Positions 18,325-29,120 of a stretch of DNA of 43,619 nucleotides are shown piece by piece. Source of the DNA: Gammaproteobacteria bacterium (GTDB lineage Bacteria > Pseudomonadota > Gammaproteobacteria > Steroidobacterales > Steroidobacteraceae); NCBI GenBank assembly GCA_028293745.1, contig JAQGOF010000026.1, forward strand, positions 1-43,619. Reading direction: 5' to 3'. How positions within the stretch are numbered: the stretch's first letter is position 1; each line of letters opens with the position of its first letter. Under the pieces are notes generated by a model, which worked only from the letters and a program-made list of their open reading frames with translations, was not told the DNA's origin and did not search any database. The translations under genes were made by a program, and so were the position numbers.

Positions 18325-20199
18325 TTAGATCGACAGGCGGGTCAGCTTGCGCTTCCCGCCATACATCAACGTAATCAGTGCACGGCTTCCCATGAGCGAG
18401 GTGAACAGAGATGTTGCGATGCCGAGCGTCAGCACGATCGCAAAGCCGCGAATCGGGCCGGTGCCGAACACCCACAACACGACACCCGCTATCAGGGTGG
18501 TGACGTTGGAATCGGCAATGGCCGAAAACGCCTTCTCGAACCCCGCCCGGATCGCCGCCTGAGGCGAAACGCCCTTGCGGATTTCCTCGCGAATACGCTC
18601 GTAGATGAGCACGTTCGCATCGACCGCCATACCGACGGTCAGGAGGATGCCCGCGATGCCGGGCAGCGACAGGACCTGGTGCATCATGGAAAGGAGCGCA
18701 GCCAGCAACACCACGTTGGCGAGCAGCACCGCATCGGCAACCAGGCCAAACCTGCGGTAGTAGACCGCCATGAACACGAAGACACCGGCCATACCGATGA
18801 TGAGAGCACGGATGCCCTTATCGATATTGTCCTTGCCGACGCTCGGACCCACAGCACGCTCTTCGATCGGGTAGATTCCCGTGGACAGCGATCCGGAGCG
18901 CAACAGCAGCGCCAGCTCGCGCGCCTCGCCAGCCTGCAATCCAGTGATCTGGAAGTTGTTGCTGAAGATGCCCTGAATGGTCGCGTCGTTGATGACCTGC
19001 TCGTCCGTGACGTCACGGCTCACCTTCTTGCCATTCACGTCGCTCGTGTCACGACGCTTCTCGATCAGGACCACTGCCATGCGCTTCTTGAGGTTGGCGC
19101 GTGTGGTCTTCAACATCGCCTCGCCTGCGCGGGCATCGAGCTTGATCGATACGGCCGGCCCTTCCTGCGTCTGCGTACTGGTCGCGTTGGTGAGCTGATC
19201 GCCAGTGGCAATGATTTCGCGCTTCAGCAGTAGCGGACGGCCCATGCGGGTGTGCGTATACAACTTGGAGCCCAGGGGTGCGTGGCCGCTTGCGGCCGCT
19301 TCGAACGCGCTGTTGGTCATGTCCTCGAGCCGGAACTCCAGCGTGGCCACCTTGCCCAGGATGTCCTTGACCTCGGCCGAGTTCTGCACTCCGGGCAACT
19401 GCACGTTGATGCGATCCAGACCCTGCCTCTGCACGATCGGCTCCGACACACCCAGCTCATTCACCCGATTGCGCAGCACGGTGATGACCTGCTGAATGGA
19501 GTAGTCCTGGCGCTCCTTGATCTGCGCGGGCGTCAGTGTTGCCACTATGGCGGATCCGGTCGGCAGGGACTCGGTGGATATTTGTGCGCCCTGCAGCGCC
19601 TGGGTCAGTGCCGTGCGTGCCGCATTTACATCCGCCTCGGGCGGCAGCACGATACGAATACCGTTTGGGCGGTCGCTCGAGCCGGCCTTCACAAGACTGA
19701 CGTCCTTGAACGGAATGTTGGCTGTTGAGAGCGTCCGGCGAGCGTCCTGTGCATAGCCTTCGAGCCACTGGGTGACCGCGCCGTTTACGTCCACCTGGTA
19801 GAGGAGGTACAGGCCACCACGCAGGTCGAGACCCAGCGGCATGGGCCGCAAGCCTATGCTGCGAAATATCGCGGGCGCCCGCGACGCAAACGACAATGCC
19901 GTTACGTACTGGGGGTTGAAATGTTCGTTGACGGCATCCCGGGCCTTTAGCTGCTCGGGCACATTCGGGAACCGCAGCATCAGCCGGCCCGCGTCGATGT
20001 AACTCTTTTCGAAGGTGACACCGCGTTCCTTCAAGTACGCCTCGATGGCGGGAGCGGCGTCGGCCGTTACGGGGGCGCGATCCTTGCGAGCGACCTGCAG
20101 AGCGGGGTCCTCACCGAATACGTTCGGCAACGCGAAAATCAGGCCCAGGAACAGGACGACCGTGACGAGGATATATTTCCAACGGGCATATTCGAGCAT
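18325..20199 (-). CDS. secD: Protein translocase subunit SecD
   Basis: The 624-residue protein is the larger partner of SecF. It shows an N-terminal helix, the signature LGLDLRGGLYLLYQVD, a large periplasmic domain, and the C-terminal five-helix block with GMAVDANVLIYERIREE. The proton-relay Asp region is in that last motif. It follows yajC by 3 bp, the standard yajC-secD-secF order. Confidence 0.97.
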   Translation of the reverse strand: MLEYARWKYILVTVVLFLGLIFALPNVFGEDPALQVARKDRAPVTADAAPAIEAYLKERGVTFEKSYIDAGRLMLRFPNVPEQLKARDAVNEHFNPQYVTALSFASRAPAIFRSIGLRPMPLGLDLRGGLYLLYQVDVNGAVTQWLEGYAQDARRTLSTANIPFKDVSLVKAGSSDRPNGIRIVLPPEADVNAARTALTQALQGAQISTESLPTGSAIVATLTPAQIKERQDYSIQQVITVLRNRVNELGVSEPIVQRQGLDRINVQLPGVQNSAEVKDILGKVATLEFRLEDMTNSAFEAAASGHAPLGSKLYTHTRMGRPLLLKREIIATGDQLTNATSTQTQEGPAVSIKLDARAGEAMLKTTRANLKKRMAVVLIEKRRDTSDVNGKKVSRDVTDEQVINDATIQGIFSNNFQITGLQAGEARELALLLRSGSLSTGIYPIEERAVGPSVGKDNIDKGIRALIIGMAGVFVFMAVYYRRFGLVADAVLLANVVLLAALLSMMHQVLSLPGIAGILLTVGMAVDANVLIYERIREEIRKGVSPQAAIRAGFEKAFSAIADSNVTTLIAGVVLWVFGTGPIRGFAIVLTLGIATSLFTSLMGSRALITLMYGGKRKLTRLSI

Positions 20200-20202
20200 G
20201 AT

Positions 20203-20532
20203 TCAGGCGCTTTTCAGGGTGCCCTTGGGCATGAGCGAGGCGACTTGGAACTTCTGCACCTTCACCCGGACGCCATCAGCGACCTCGAGCGTGAGGAAAT
20301 TGTCGCCAACCTCGACCACCTTCCCAAGAAGGCCGCCTGTGGTGACGATTTCGTCGCCCGTGGAGAGCTTCGTGATCAGCGCCTGATGCTCCTTCGCCTT
20401 CTTCTGCTGCGGACGGATGAGCAGGAAATAGAAGATGACGATGAAGACAACCATCATCAGCAGCGGCGCCATGCCGCTGGCGCCGCCGGGCGCAGCACTC
20501 TGTGCCCAGGCATCGGGAATCAAAGCGTTCAT
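20203..20532 (-). CDS. yajC: Preprotein translocase accessory subunit YajC
   Basis: A 109-residue protein with one membrane helix (about 22-43, with MMVVFIVIFYFLLIRPQQKKAKEH, shown here as the family hallmark) and a small soluble domain containing GDEIVTTGGLLGKV. It associates with SecDF. The start is the ATG at 20532, downstream of a 305-bp leader. Confidence 0.95.
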   Translation of the reverse strand: MNALIPDAWAQSAAPGGASGMAPLLMMVVFIVIFYFLLIRPQQKKAKEHQALITKLSTGDEIVTTGGLLGKVVEVGDNFLTLEVADGVRVKVQKFQVASLMPKGTLKSA

Positions 20533-20837
20533 GCAGTCACCTTGGTCGGAAGAGCTCCACCCGGCTTGGGCGCCCGGCGGAAGCGTTTGGGGGCGGCATT
20601 ATGCCACCATCCAGTTTTACTAGGCCAGTCAATCACTTGCGGATACGTGGATGCCGGTGCAACCCCGGACCACGTCCACCTGCCTCGATTTGGCGACCCT
20701 CGCATAGGGACGTCTATCTCAAAAACGAGGCGCGATATTACAGGAAAGGCTTAACTACTCACGACAGAACCGAAGGTGACCGGCCAGACCCTCAGCACCC
20801 CAATCGCGACACTAATTCAGGACTACCTGCTCGTTCT
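20533..20837 (-). other. 305-bp leader between tgt and yajC
   Basis: No convincing coding frame is seen on either strand. On the minus strand it holds a TTGACT element, an extended -10 promoter candidate and a short AT-rich stretch (about 20700-20760). It probably contains an internal promoter giving yajC-secD-secF transcription independent of queA-tgt. Confidence 0.5.
20598..20606 (-). promoter_or_regulatory. Candidate extended -10 promoter for yajC-secDF
   Basis: The minus strand reads TGGCATAAT, an extended -10 (TGn plus CATAAT) within the small palindrome GGCATAATGCC. The nearest -35-like hexamer, TTGACT (20627-20632), lies 23 bp away, too far for a classical pair. The extended -10 would therefore have to do the work. 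Confidence 0.35.
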
Positions 20838-23020
<2,183 letters not shown>

Positions 23021-23122
23021 GCGCGCATGGTATTGCAAACGAGAGCACCAGGGCGATGGTAGTCGAGCCCGATTTCGCTTACGTCGCCAAGTCGTCGTTC
23101 GCCAGGTCGCCGCGTTGGCGTT

Positions 23123-24115
23123 TCAGGTTGTCGCATCTTTACGAATCAGCCTCACCCTGCGGTCCCGCCCCGACCCCATGAACGACATGCGCTCCGGAAG
23201 CGTCGTTTCGACGTTCACGGTCTTTTGCTGCCGCATGAGTTTTATCGTGATCTTCTCGCCAGACTGATAGGAGCTCAGGATGCGTGTCGCATGCGATCCG
23301 CTCGAGGGCTCACGCCCGTCAATGGCGAGTATCACGTCACCGTCCTCCAGCTTGAAGTCCTTCGGGGCCCGTACGACGAGCACACCCTTGTCAGTACCAA
23401 AGTATCGCCCCAACTGCGGAGTGAGCGTCGCAAGCTCCATCTCCCCGAGCTGCCCGTGAATCATAACGGGCCCGAATGTACTAACGCCGGCTTCCGGAAA
23501 GCCTGGCGGAATGGGCGGCAACGGTATGTTTGGGTGTTGCATACCAAAGAACGTCGCTCCCCGACGCGCCGTGACGACGAAATCGCGCGACTTCCCCTCT
23601 CGGGTTATACGCACCTTCACTTTGCTCTCAGGTGCGATCTCGTGCATGACATGCATCACCTGCCTCGCCGGACTATCTCCCTTGACGTCGGTGCCATTGA
23701 TTGCGGTGATCACGTCGCCAAGATGAAGACCGGCTTCATCGGCAGGACCACCCGGACTGACTTCCTGAATGCGTGCGCCGCCTTTGCCGCTCTCGGAATC
23801 AAGCTGCACTCCGATGATCGCCCGTGATGGACCCTCACCGTTGAACACCATGAACTTGTCCATCAAAGGACCGCCGATCTCACTCGAGAGCTCCGCGACG
23901 TCGTGCGCAGCTTTCTCCAATCTGGCCTGAGCCTCGGCGAGCCTGGCATCGAGGTCCTTGTTTTTGGCGTCGTGGTCCTTACCGGCACCATCGCTGGTGA
24001 AATAAACAGTGTCAGGAGAATTGCCCGTCTGAGCGAGCACCGCCATGGGCGTCAAAATGCCCGCACAACCTGCGAACGCAGTTGCAGTTGCCAGGGCGAG
24101 TAGTTTGATGTTCAC
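23123..24115 (-). CDS. Exported double-PDZ-domain protein
   Basis: The 330-residue protein has a signal peptide (about 1-29), a charged helical segment that may form a coiled coil (about 45-80), and two PDZ domains (about 98-185 and 225-312). Each PDZ domain shows the ligand-groove and fold motifs (IGVQLDSE, PADEAGLHLGDVITAINGTDV and the later EDGDVILAIDGREP). No trypsin-like protease domain is present, unlike DegP/MucD. It is downstream of an ECF sigma factor and a membrane protein on the same strand, which suggests a periplasmic sensor or adaptor in a stress response. That role is inferred from context. Confidence 0.85.
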   Translation of the reverse strand: MNIKLLALATATAFAGCAGILTPMAVLAQTGNSPDTVYFTSDGAGKDHDAKNKDLDARLAEAQARLEKAAHDVAELSSEIGGPLMDKFMVFNGEGPSRAIIGVQLDSESGKGGARIQEVSPGGPADEAGLHLGDVITAINGTDVKGDSPARQVMHVMHEIAPESKVKVRITREGKSRDFVVTARRGATFFGMQHPNIPLPPIPPGFPEAGVSTFGPVMIHGQLGEMELATLTPQLGRYFGTDKGVLVVRAPKDFKLEDGDVILAIDGREPSSGSHATRILSSYQSGEKITIKLMRQQKTVNVETTLPERMSFMGSGRDRRVRLIRKDATT

Positions 24116-24155
24116 GATGAATCCTCAAATCAAAATTTGGAATTGGGTAAAGCCA

Positions 24156-24809
24156 TCAAGGCGATTCGGCAGCAACAACTTCTGCATAGCGTACCTGCGC
24201 CAACGATCCCACGAGTCGGACACGCTCGTGCTGCAATGCCGCCAAACTATCCGGGCGCATCCCGTCGAGACGTACAGAAGTCAACAGGTCATCGACCTGC
24301 GCGATCCGGTCCTCGAGCCGCGCGACAGCTGCACGCGTTCCAACACGTACGACAACGGGCTCGCGAGGGAGAGTTGCCAGCCACCGTTCGATTGCTCGCG
24401 AGCGGAGCGCCGCATCGGCGGGTTGGTCATCGGCACCATCAGTTGGCCGGCGTACGTCTCGTCCCGCTGACGGCAACTCGCGCACCGCATCCACGTCACC
24501 CGCAGGACCCCGTACGTTCGACATCCGATCCACTGCACCGTCCGCAGGAATCCCGGAGCCAGCGACTACGTGCCGCCCACTACTCCCAAGACGCCCCCAC
24601 ACAGCAATCCCACACACAATGAGCAACAGAGCTGCGGCGGCAGCCATGTGCCTCCAGTCCAGGCCATCCTGTGCAGCAGCCGAGCGTTGCTGAGACCGGA
24701 GCTGAAACTCCTGCCAGTTATAGGGAGGCAGCATCTCTGCGGGGAGTCTGCGCAGGCGATCACCGCAAGGCGGCGTCTGACTGTTCGATTGCTCTATGGG
24801 GTTGTGCAT
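24156..24809 (-). CDS. Single-pass membrane protein, probable anti-sigma factor
   Basis: The ATG at 24809 overlaps the last 16 bp of the sigma-factor gene, suggesting coupling. The 217-residue product has a cytoplasmic N-terminal part of about 53 residues, one membrane helix (about 54-72, rich in Ala/Leu/Ile) and a periplasmic helical region rich in Arg, Ala and Asp. No family motif such as a zinc-binding HxxxCxxC anti-sigma signature is visible. The role is inferred from position, overlap and topology, which match RseA-like regulators. Confidence 0.65.
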   Translation of the reverse strand: MHNPIEQSNSQTPPCGDRLRRLPAEMLPPYNWQEFQLRSQQRSAAAQDGLDWRHMAAAAALLLIVCGIAVWGRLGSSGRHVVAGSGIPADGAVDRMSNVRGPAGDVDAVRELPSAGRDVRRPTDGADDQPADAALRSRAIERWLATLPREPVVVRVGTRAAVARLEDRIAQVDDLLTSVRLDGMRPDSLAALQHERVRLVGSLAQVRYAEVVAAESP

Positions 24810-25381
24810 GTCTGACGATCCACGGGAAGCTCGAACCATTCGCGCAGCTTTGTATGCGCACGCGCCAGTTGAGACTTCGAAAAACTCACCGAACGGCCAA
24901 AGGACTGCGCGATCTCCTCATGCGAATAACCCTCGACCTCAAAGAGCCAAACCACCGCACGGGCAGTCGGCGCAAGGCTCGCGAGGGCCCGCTCGACATC
25001 GAGACACTCCGCCCTGGGACCCGGCGTCACCGGAAACAGCGCATCCACCCATCGCCCTTCCGAACCGCTGTCCGAACCGAGCCGCAGCCGGGCGCAATGC
25101 CAGGGAGACCGCAGATACATCAAGCACTTGGAAACGGCGATCTGCCTCACCCACGCCCCCAGCGGCGCCTCCCCCCGAAACCCCGAAAGACCCTGGAAGA
25201 CCGCCATCATGGTCTCCTGAAACAGGTCCTCCGCCAGGGCGCGGCTACCCGCCAGGCGGCGAACGAGTCCAAATGTCGCCGGGGCCACCGCGGCGTAAAT
25301 CGCCGCCTGGGCGCGCTCACTGCCAAAGCGCGCGCTCGCTAGCACGTCAGGGGGTACGTCGATCTCTACGAGTCTGGCCAC
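24794..25381 (-). CDS. ECF-family RNA polymerase sigma factor
   Basis: A 195-residue sigma-70-family protein with region 2 (about 25-95, with AEDLFQETMMAVFQGLSGFRGEAPLGAWVRQIA as its hallmark segment) and region 4 (about 130-180, with LAPTARAVVWLFEVEGYSHEEIA and a following helix-turn-helix). No region 1 or 3 is seen, so it belongs to the extracytoplasmic-function group. The start is GTG at 25381 with no clear ribosome-binding site. Downstream genes encode a membrane protein and a periplasmic PDZ protein, making a compact signalling operon. Confidence 0.9.
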   Translation of the reverse strand: MARLVEIDVPPDVLASARFGSERAQAAIYAAVAPATFGLVRRLAGSRALAEDLFQETMMAVFQGLSGFRGEAPLGAWVRQIAVSKCLMYLRSPWHCARLRLGSDSGSEGRWVDALFPVTPGPRAECLDVERALASLAPTARAVVWLFEVEGYSHEEIAQSFGRSVSFSKSQLARAHTKLREWFELPVDRQTCTTP

Positions 25382-25405
25382 GAGCTACTTAGATGCGCCG
25401 GAGGC

Positions 25406-25434
25406 CTGAAAGGTCGCAGACGGTCAGCTATAAT
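25406..25434 (+). promoter_or_regulatory. tRNA-Leu promoter
   Basis: CTGAAA (25406-25411) and a perfect TATAAT (25429-25434) are 17 bp apart, 15 bp before the tRNA, with a GC-rich discriminator as expected for stable-RNA genes under stringent control. Confidence 0.75.
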
Positions 25435-25449
25435 TCGCGCCCCCTCGTA

Positions 25450-25536
25450 GCCCGAGTGGCGGAATTGGTAGACGCAGCGGACTCAAAATCCGCCGCCCTT
25501 AAAAGCGTGTCGGTTCGACTCCGACCTCGGGCACCA
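25450..25536 (+). tRNA. tRNA-Leu (anticodon CAA)
   Basis: The 87-nt sequence starts GCCCGAGTGG and ends with an encoded CCA. The acceptor stem (GCCCGAG/CTCGGGC), the D arm, the anticodon stem GCGGA/TCCGC around the 7-nt loop CTCAAAA, a long variable arm and the T arm GGTTCGACTCC are all visible, giving anticodon CAA, which reads UUG. Its 3' 60 bp are the core repeated three more times downstream, so the gene is the anchor of an integrated array and has been regenerated at integration. Confidence 0.97.
25477..25536 (+). repeat. Attachment core, copy 1 (inside tRNA-Leu)
   Basis: These 60 bp run from the 5' anticodon stem to CCA and are identical to copies at 30175, 36154 and 41982. The inverted GCGGA/TCCGC pair flanking the 7-bp loop CTCAAAA has the size of a tyrosine-recombinase crossover region. 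Unlike the other copies, no TTACACAT pair is seen within the 130 bp to its right. Confidence 0.9.
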
Positions 25537-25666
25537 AAAAAAATCGGACCCAAAGATCCTCGCACACCACTGCCCGGGACGTCAGCTGGGTCATCCACGA
25601 AGGTGGAGCGGTGGCGGTGCGCGCAAACAGGTCGCGCACAGCAGCGAAGCATCATTCGCCGTACCG

Positions 25667-28180
25667 TCACGGGTCTTCCTGGAAATGACGAAGTGCCTCC
25701 TGGTCGTACTCGACGGTCCGCTCTTCGATCGCTTCGGCGAATCCGAGCGGCGTCTCACCCCGGGCGTACCCTATCGCGCGGTAGGTGGCGAGCCGCTTTT
25801 CAAACATGCGCATTAGCATTGGGACCTCGCGGTCCACATAGTCGTAAATTCGCACTTCTGTCTTGGTCGGGTGCAGTCGGTGGAGTCGGCCGCTGTATTG
25901 AATCAGTGTGCCTTTCCAGGAGACTGGCATGGCGAGAAAAAGCGTGTCGAGCCGCGCGTCATCGAAGCCCTCCCCGATGTACCGACCCGTCGCAAGGACC
26001 AGCCGCTCGGTCGTATCCGGAATTGACGCGAGTTGGTTGACGGAACGATGCCGCGCCTTGGTGGTCATGCCGCCCTGTAACACGACGAGGTGACGCACGA
26101 ACCCGCGGAGCCGGTCGGCGAAGTACTCGAGATGATCTTTTCGCTCGGTGAGCAGGATGGGCGAGCGGCCTTCTTCAACGGCCGCGATGACATCGTTAAT
26201 GACGGCCGTGTTGCGAGCCTCGTCGTTTGCTAGCGCCCGATAGATCTCCTGAATGCCGAGATGGGAGTGATCGCCTGCCATTAGGAATTCAGTTTCTCGC
26301 ACGATCAGCTTGTGATCGAAAGGTCGCCGCGCGGCTTGGCTTTTCGCGTCCACTCGAAAGCGGATGGGCCCGATCTGCATCTCGGTGATCGGATGGCGCC
26401 CATCGCGACGCTGCGGCGTGGCTGTGAGTCCAATGAGGTAGCGAGCCTTCACCTCGGACAGCACGCGCTCGAAGGAGCTTGCCGAGACGTGGTGGCACTC
26501 ATCGACGATGACGTGTCCGTAGCCAGCGACAAGGTCGTCGACCTCTTCCCTGCGGACGAGACTTTGGATCATCGCTACATCGATCCGGCCGTTGGGTTTG
26601 CGTTTGCCGCCTCCGATCCGTCCAATTCGGTTCTCATCGATGCCTAGGAACATCGCCAGTTGCGCAACCCATTGCTCCAGCAACGGCTTCCGATGGACGA
26701 GGATCAACGTGCTGTAGGCACGTTGCGCGACCAGGTACGTTCCGAGGACTGTCTTCCCAATACCGGGTGGCGCGACGAATACGCCCGTGTCATGTCCCAG
26801 GAGCTTGCGTGCAGCCGTGCTCTGCACAGCCGTCAGCTCGCCGTTGAACTTCAATTCGAGCGGTTCGCCCAGATGCCGTTCATCCTCGATCTTCAAGGTC
26901 ACTCGGTGCTCGTCAAGCAGTTGCTCGGCCGCGGATGCGCAACCGCGTGGCAGTGAAATGTATTGCACAAGATCTTCGGCGCAGGTGATGACTCGAGGAG
27001 TAATCGCGGTGGACAGACGCATGCGCTGTTTCTTGTAGAACTCCGGGTTTTGGAAAGCTGCGAGCCGTTTCAACTGATTCAACAGCGGAGCGGGCAGTCC
27101 TACCTTCTCGATAAAGAGTCGCTGTGCGAGCACTCCCTTCACCTCGGAAGGTAGCGGGCCGGTGATGTGCTTCACTGGCGCTCGTCCCGATGGCAGTCGC
27201 GCCCATGGGGCTGCCGCCTCCTCATCATCGATCACTTCGGCGAACCGCACACCGACGACCTGACCGGTTCGGCTGGCTTCGTTCGCGATCGTCTCCACCG
27301 TACCGGGCTCGATACGCTGTATGGACGCGAGAAATGACCATTGATCTGCAAACGGCTCGAACCGTTCATTGATGAAAACGCTATTGCCCTGTTGCCTCGG
27401 CTCGTGCTGGAGCGGCAGCGCAATGAGGTTTCCGAAACCACCACGGGGCATCGTGTCCTGGTTCGGGAAGAGGCGATCGTAGGACTTCATATCAAGTTCA
27501 TGCCGGCGACTCATCGTCTCGGTGATGAGGTAGCAACCCATCCTTCTTGCCACGTTTGCGGAGACCGGCGCGGTGAAGAAGAACCACGCATGCGCGCCGT
27601 TACCCGAACGGGAGCGTTCGACCGCGGGTGGTGTGCCGAAAGATCGGCTTGTATCGGCGAACGCGGCGACGTCTTCCCTCCAGGAACTCTTGTCGAAATC
27701 AACGGCCAGAAACCAACAGGTCTCGTCTTCGAGGAGCGGGTAAGCACCCATTACATGCCGGCCCTGTAGGTGGTCAGTCACGACCTGGTCGCCAACTGCG
27801 ACGAACGCTTGATTCACGCAGTCAGTGCACTTGCCCCCGGTCTTGAGTAGGCATAGCCCTGACTCCCATTTGTTTGAGCAGGCCGGAGTGTAGCCGGGTT
27901 TTCCCGTTTTCTTGCTCACAAACCGGGTTGGAAAGATGTCCGCGCGTCCGCGGAACAGGGATCGGAACAATTGCACCTTGCCAGTCGGGGTGTTCGGCGC
28001 ATTACATTTCGCCGCGGCAGCCAGCGGACTGAGCAAGGGTGTTGTGGCAGGGTTCGCGGCAAGTTCTAAGCGTAGCGATTCGATCTTTGCTCGGGCCTCG
28101 TCGCATGCGCGCTCGAGCTCCGCCAACCTCGCTTGCTCGCGGGCGAGTTCCTTGGGGATGTCATTTTTCGAGCGTGTCAT
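25667..28180 (-). CDS. Archaeo-eukaryotic primase fused to superfamily 2 helicase (TOTE conflict-system type)
   Basis: The 837-residue protein begins with a coiled coil (about 10-45), then a cysteine cluster that may bind zinc (C101, C110, C118, C121). A primase-like domain follows (about 130-290) with the catalytic acidic pair in WFLAVDFDK (D161, D163) and the histidine of SGNGAHAWFF (H197). It then has a superfamily 2 helicase: Walker A APPGIGKT (about 470-477), DECH box (560-563), GLTATP and the arginine-finger motif QYSGRLHRL. I recognise the domain order from proteins described as TOTE conflict-system primases, thought to act in defence or element competition. The precise function is unproven. 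It ends 130 bp from the tRNA. Confidence 0.88.
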   Translation of the reverse strand: MTRSKNDIPKELAREQARLAELERACDEARAKIESLRLELAANPATTPLLSPLAAAAKCNAPNTPTGKVQLFRSLFRGRADIFPTRFVSKKTGKPGYTPACSNKWESGLCLLKTGGKCTDCVNQAFVAVGDQVVTDHLQGRHVMGAYPLLEDETCWFLAVDFDKSSWREDVAAFADTSRSFGTPPAVERSRSGNGAHAWFFFTAPVSANVARRMGCYLITETMSRRHELDMKSYDRLFPNQDTMPRGGFGNLIALPLQHEPRQQGNSVFINERFEPFADQWSFLASIQRIEPGTVETIANEASRTGQVVGVRFAEVIDDEEAAAPWARLPSGRAPVKHITGPLPSEVKGVLAQRLFIEKVGLPAPLLNQLKRLAAFQNPEFYKKQRMRLSTAITPRVITCAEDLVQYISLPRGCASAAEQLLDEHRVTLKIEDERHLGEPLELKFNGELTAVQSTAARKLLGHDTGVFVAPPGIGKTVLGTYLVAQRAYSTLILVHRKPLLEQWVAQLAMFLGIDENRIGRIGGGKRKPNGRIDVAMIQSLVRREEVDDLVAGYGHVIVDECHHVSASSFERVLSEVKARYLIGLTATPQRRDGRHPITEMQIGPIRFRVDAKSQAARRPFDHKLIVRETEFLMAGDHSHLGIQEIYRALANDEARNTAVINDVIAAVEEGRSPILLTERKDHLEYFADRLRGFVRHLVVLQGGMTTKARHRSVNQLASIPDTTERLVLATGRYIGEGFDDARLDTLFLAMPVSWKGTLIQYSGRLHRLHPTKTEVRIYDYVDREVPMLMRMFEKRLATYRAIGYARGETPLGFAEAIEERTVEYDQEALRHFQEDP

Positions 28181-28300
28181 GGGGGCATGATCCTGTCCGC
28201 GATGTTAGCATTGCAACTTGCTGCCCGAGAAAGCCAGTATGGTCGTCTCGGCCCATTCAAGGACAGGCGGCGCCTGTTGAGATTGCGAGAGAGGCTTGTG

Positions 28301-28954
28301 ATGGCGGGGCGCTACGATGCTAACGGTCCAGAAGCAGAATTCGAAGCTGGCTCGCGCGGTCGAGTGCTGCGCAATCGGCTCGGCATCAAGTCAGTGCGGG
28401 AGATTGAGCGAAAGGAGTCCGAAGCATTGCTGGCCGCGACAGAGCAGATGATCGATGAAACACGAATCGATCAATGCTTCACTCCGGACTACATCCGGCG
28501 GATGCATCGCGTTTGGCTTGGGGAAATTTACGTGTGGGCGGGCGAGTATCGACAGGTGAACATGGCGAAAGGGGAATTCATGTTCGCCGCTGCTAGTCAA
28601 ATACCGAAGCTGATGCATGAATTCGGACGCGGGCCGTTGCGCGACTACACACCCTGCAGGTTTGACGTCGAGGACGAGTTAGCGACCGCGTTGGCCGTGG
28701 TACACGCCGAGTTCATCCTGATCCATCCGTTTCGCGAAGGGAACGGGCGTTGTGGCCGATTGCTCGCGATCCTCATGGGACTGCAAGCGGGGTTGCCGGC
28801 GTTAGACTTTGGCGGGATACGAGGCGCGAAGAGGAGTGAATACATCGCGGCTGTTCACGCCGCTTTGGGCCGCGATTACGCGCCAATGGGGAAAGTATTC
28901 CGCAGCGTCATTGCTCGGACACGTAAGTCCGCCGCTAAACCTTCTTCTGGTTGA
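28301..28954 (+). CDS. Fic-domain AMP-transferase-type toxin
   Basis: Fic proteins usually transfer AMP from ATP to a hydroxyl of a target protein. The complete active-site motif HPFREGNGRCGR begins at H142, with the catalytic His and the Glu-Gly-Asn-Gly-Arg anion hole. The region before it (IYVWAGEYRQVNM and the segment after it) has the usual target-binding flap. The ATG at 28301 is chosen (MAGRYDANGPE, preceded by GAGAGAGG). A longer frame from 28133 overlaps the divergent primase-helicase start. The 217-residue protein has no inhibitory (S/T)xxxE(G/N) motif in its own sequence. That motif is in the small convergent gene whose 3' end overlaps it by 20 bp. Confidence 0.9.
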   Translation: MAGRYDANGPEAEFEAGSRGRVLRNRLGIKSVREIERKESEALLAATEQMIDETRIDQCFTPDYIRRMHRVWLGEIYVWAGEYRQVNMAKGEFMFAAASQIPKLMHEFGRGPLRDYTPCRFDVEDELATALAVVHAEFILIHPFREGNGRCGRLLAILMGLQAGLPALDFGGIRGAKRSEYIAAVHAALGRDYAPMGKVFRSVIARTRKSAAKPSSG

Positions 28955-29120
28955 CGCGGCCCTTGCGGACGGGTGATTTGTCAGCGCTTTTCCGGGCCCG
29001 CTTGAACACGGCACGAATCCCCTCAATGGCAGAAGACGTGACTACAGATCTGATGACCATGCTTTTCCGCGCGACGGGGTCTCGAAGGTAGGGGTTTACG
29101 GAGGAAAGCTTTGTGCTCAT
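28935..29120 (-). CDS. Small protein with class I Fic inhibitory motif, probable antitoxin
   Basis: The 61-residue basic protein contains VTSSAIEGIRAVF, in which S29-SAI-E33-G34 fits the (S/T)xxxE(G/N) motif whose glutamate blocks the gamma phosphate of ATP in Fic enzymes. In VbhA-type systems a separate small antitoxin carries this motif. Here the gene is convergent with the Fic gene and overlaps its 3' end by 20 bp. Known pairs usually have the antitoxin upstream on the same strand, so this layout is odd. No clear ribosome-binding site is visible upstream of the ATG at 29120. The function is inferred from the motif and the neighbour. Confidence 0.65.
   Translation of the reverse strand: MSTKLSSVNPYLRDPVARKSMVIRSVVTSSAIEGIRAVFKRARKSADKSPVRKGRVNQKKV

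Noticed and set aside
17030..18328. Plus-strand open frame of 432 codons
   Set aside because: Antisense to terC and secF, with low-complexity Arg/Gln/Asp sequence typical of a GC-rich shadow frame.
28133..28300. Longer start for the Fic gene at 28133
   Set aside because: It would run over the divergent start of the primase-helicase, and the extra 56 residues do not resemble Fic family N-termini. ATG at 28301 has a good upstream purine run.
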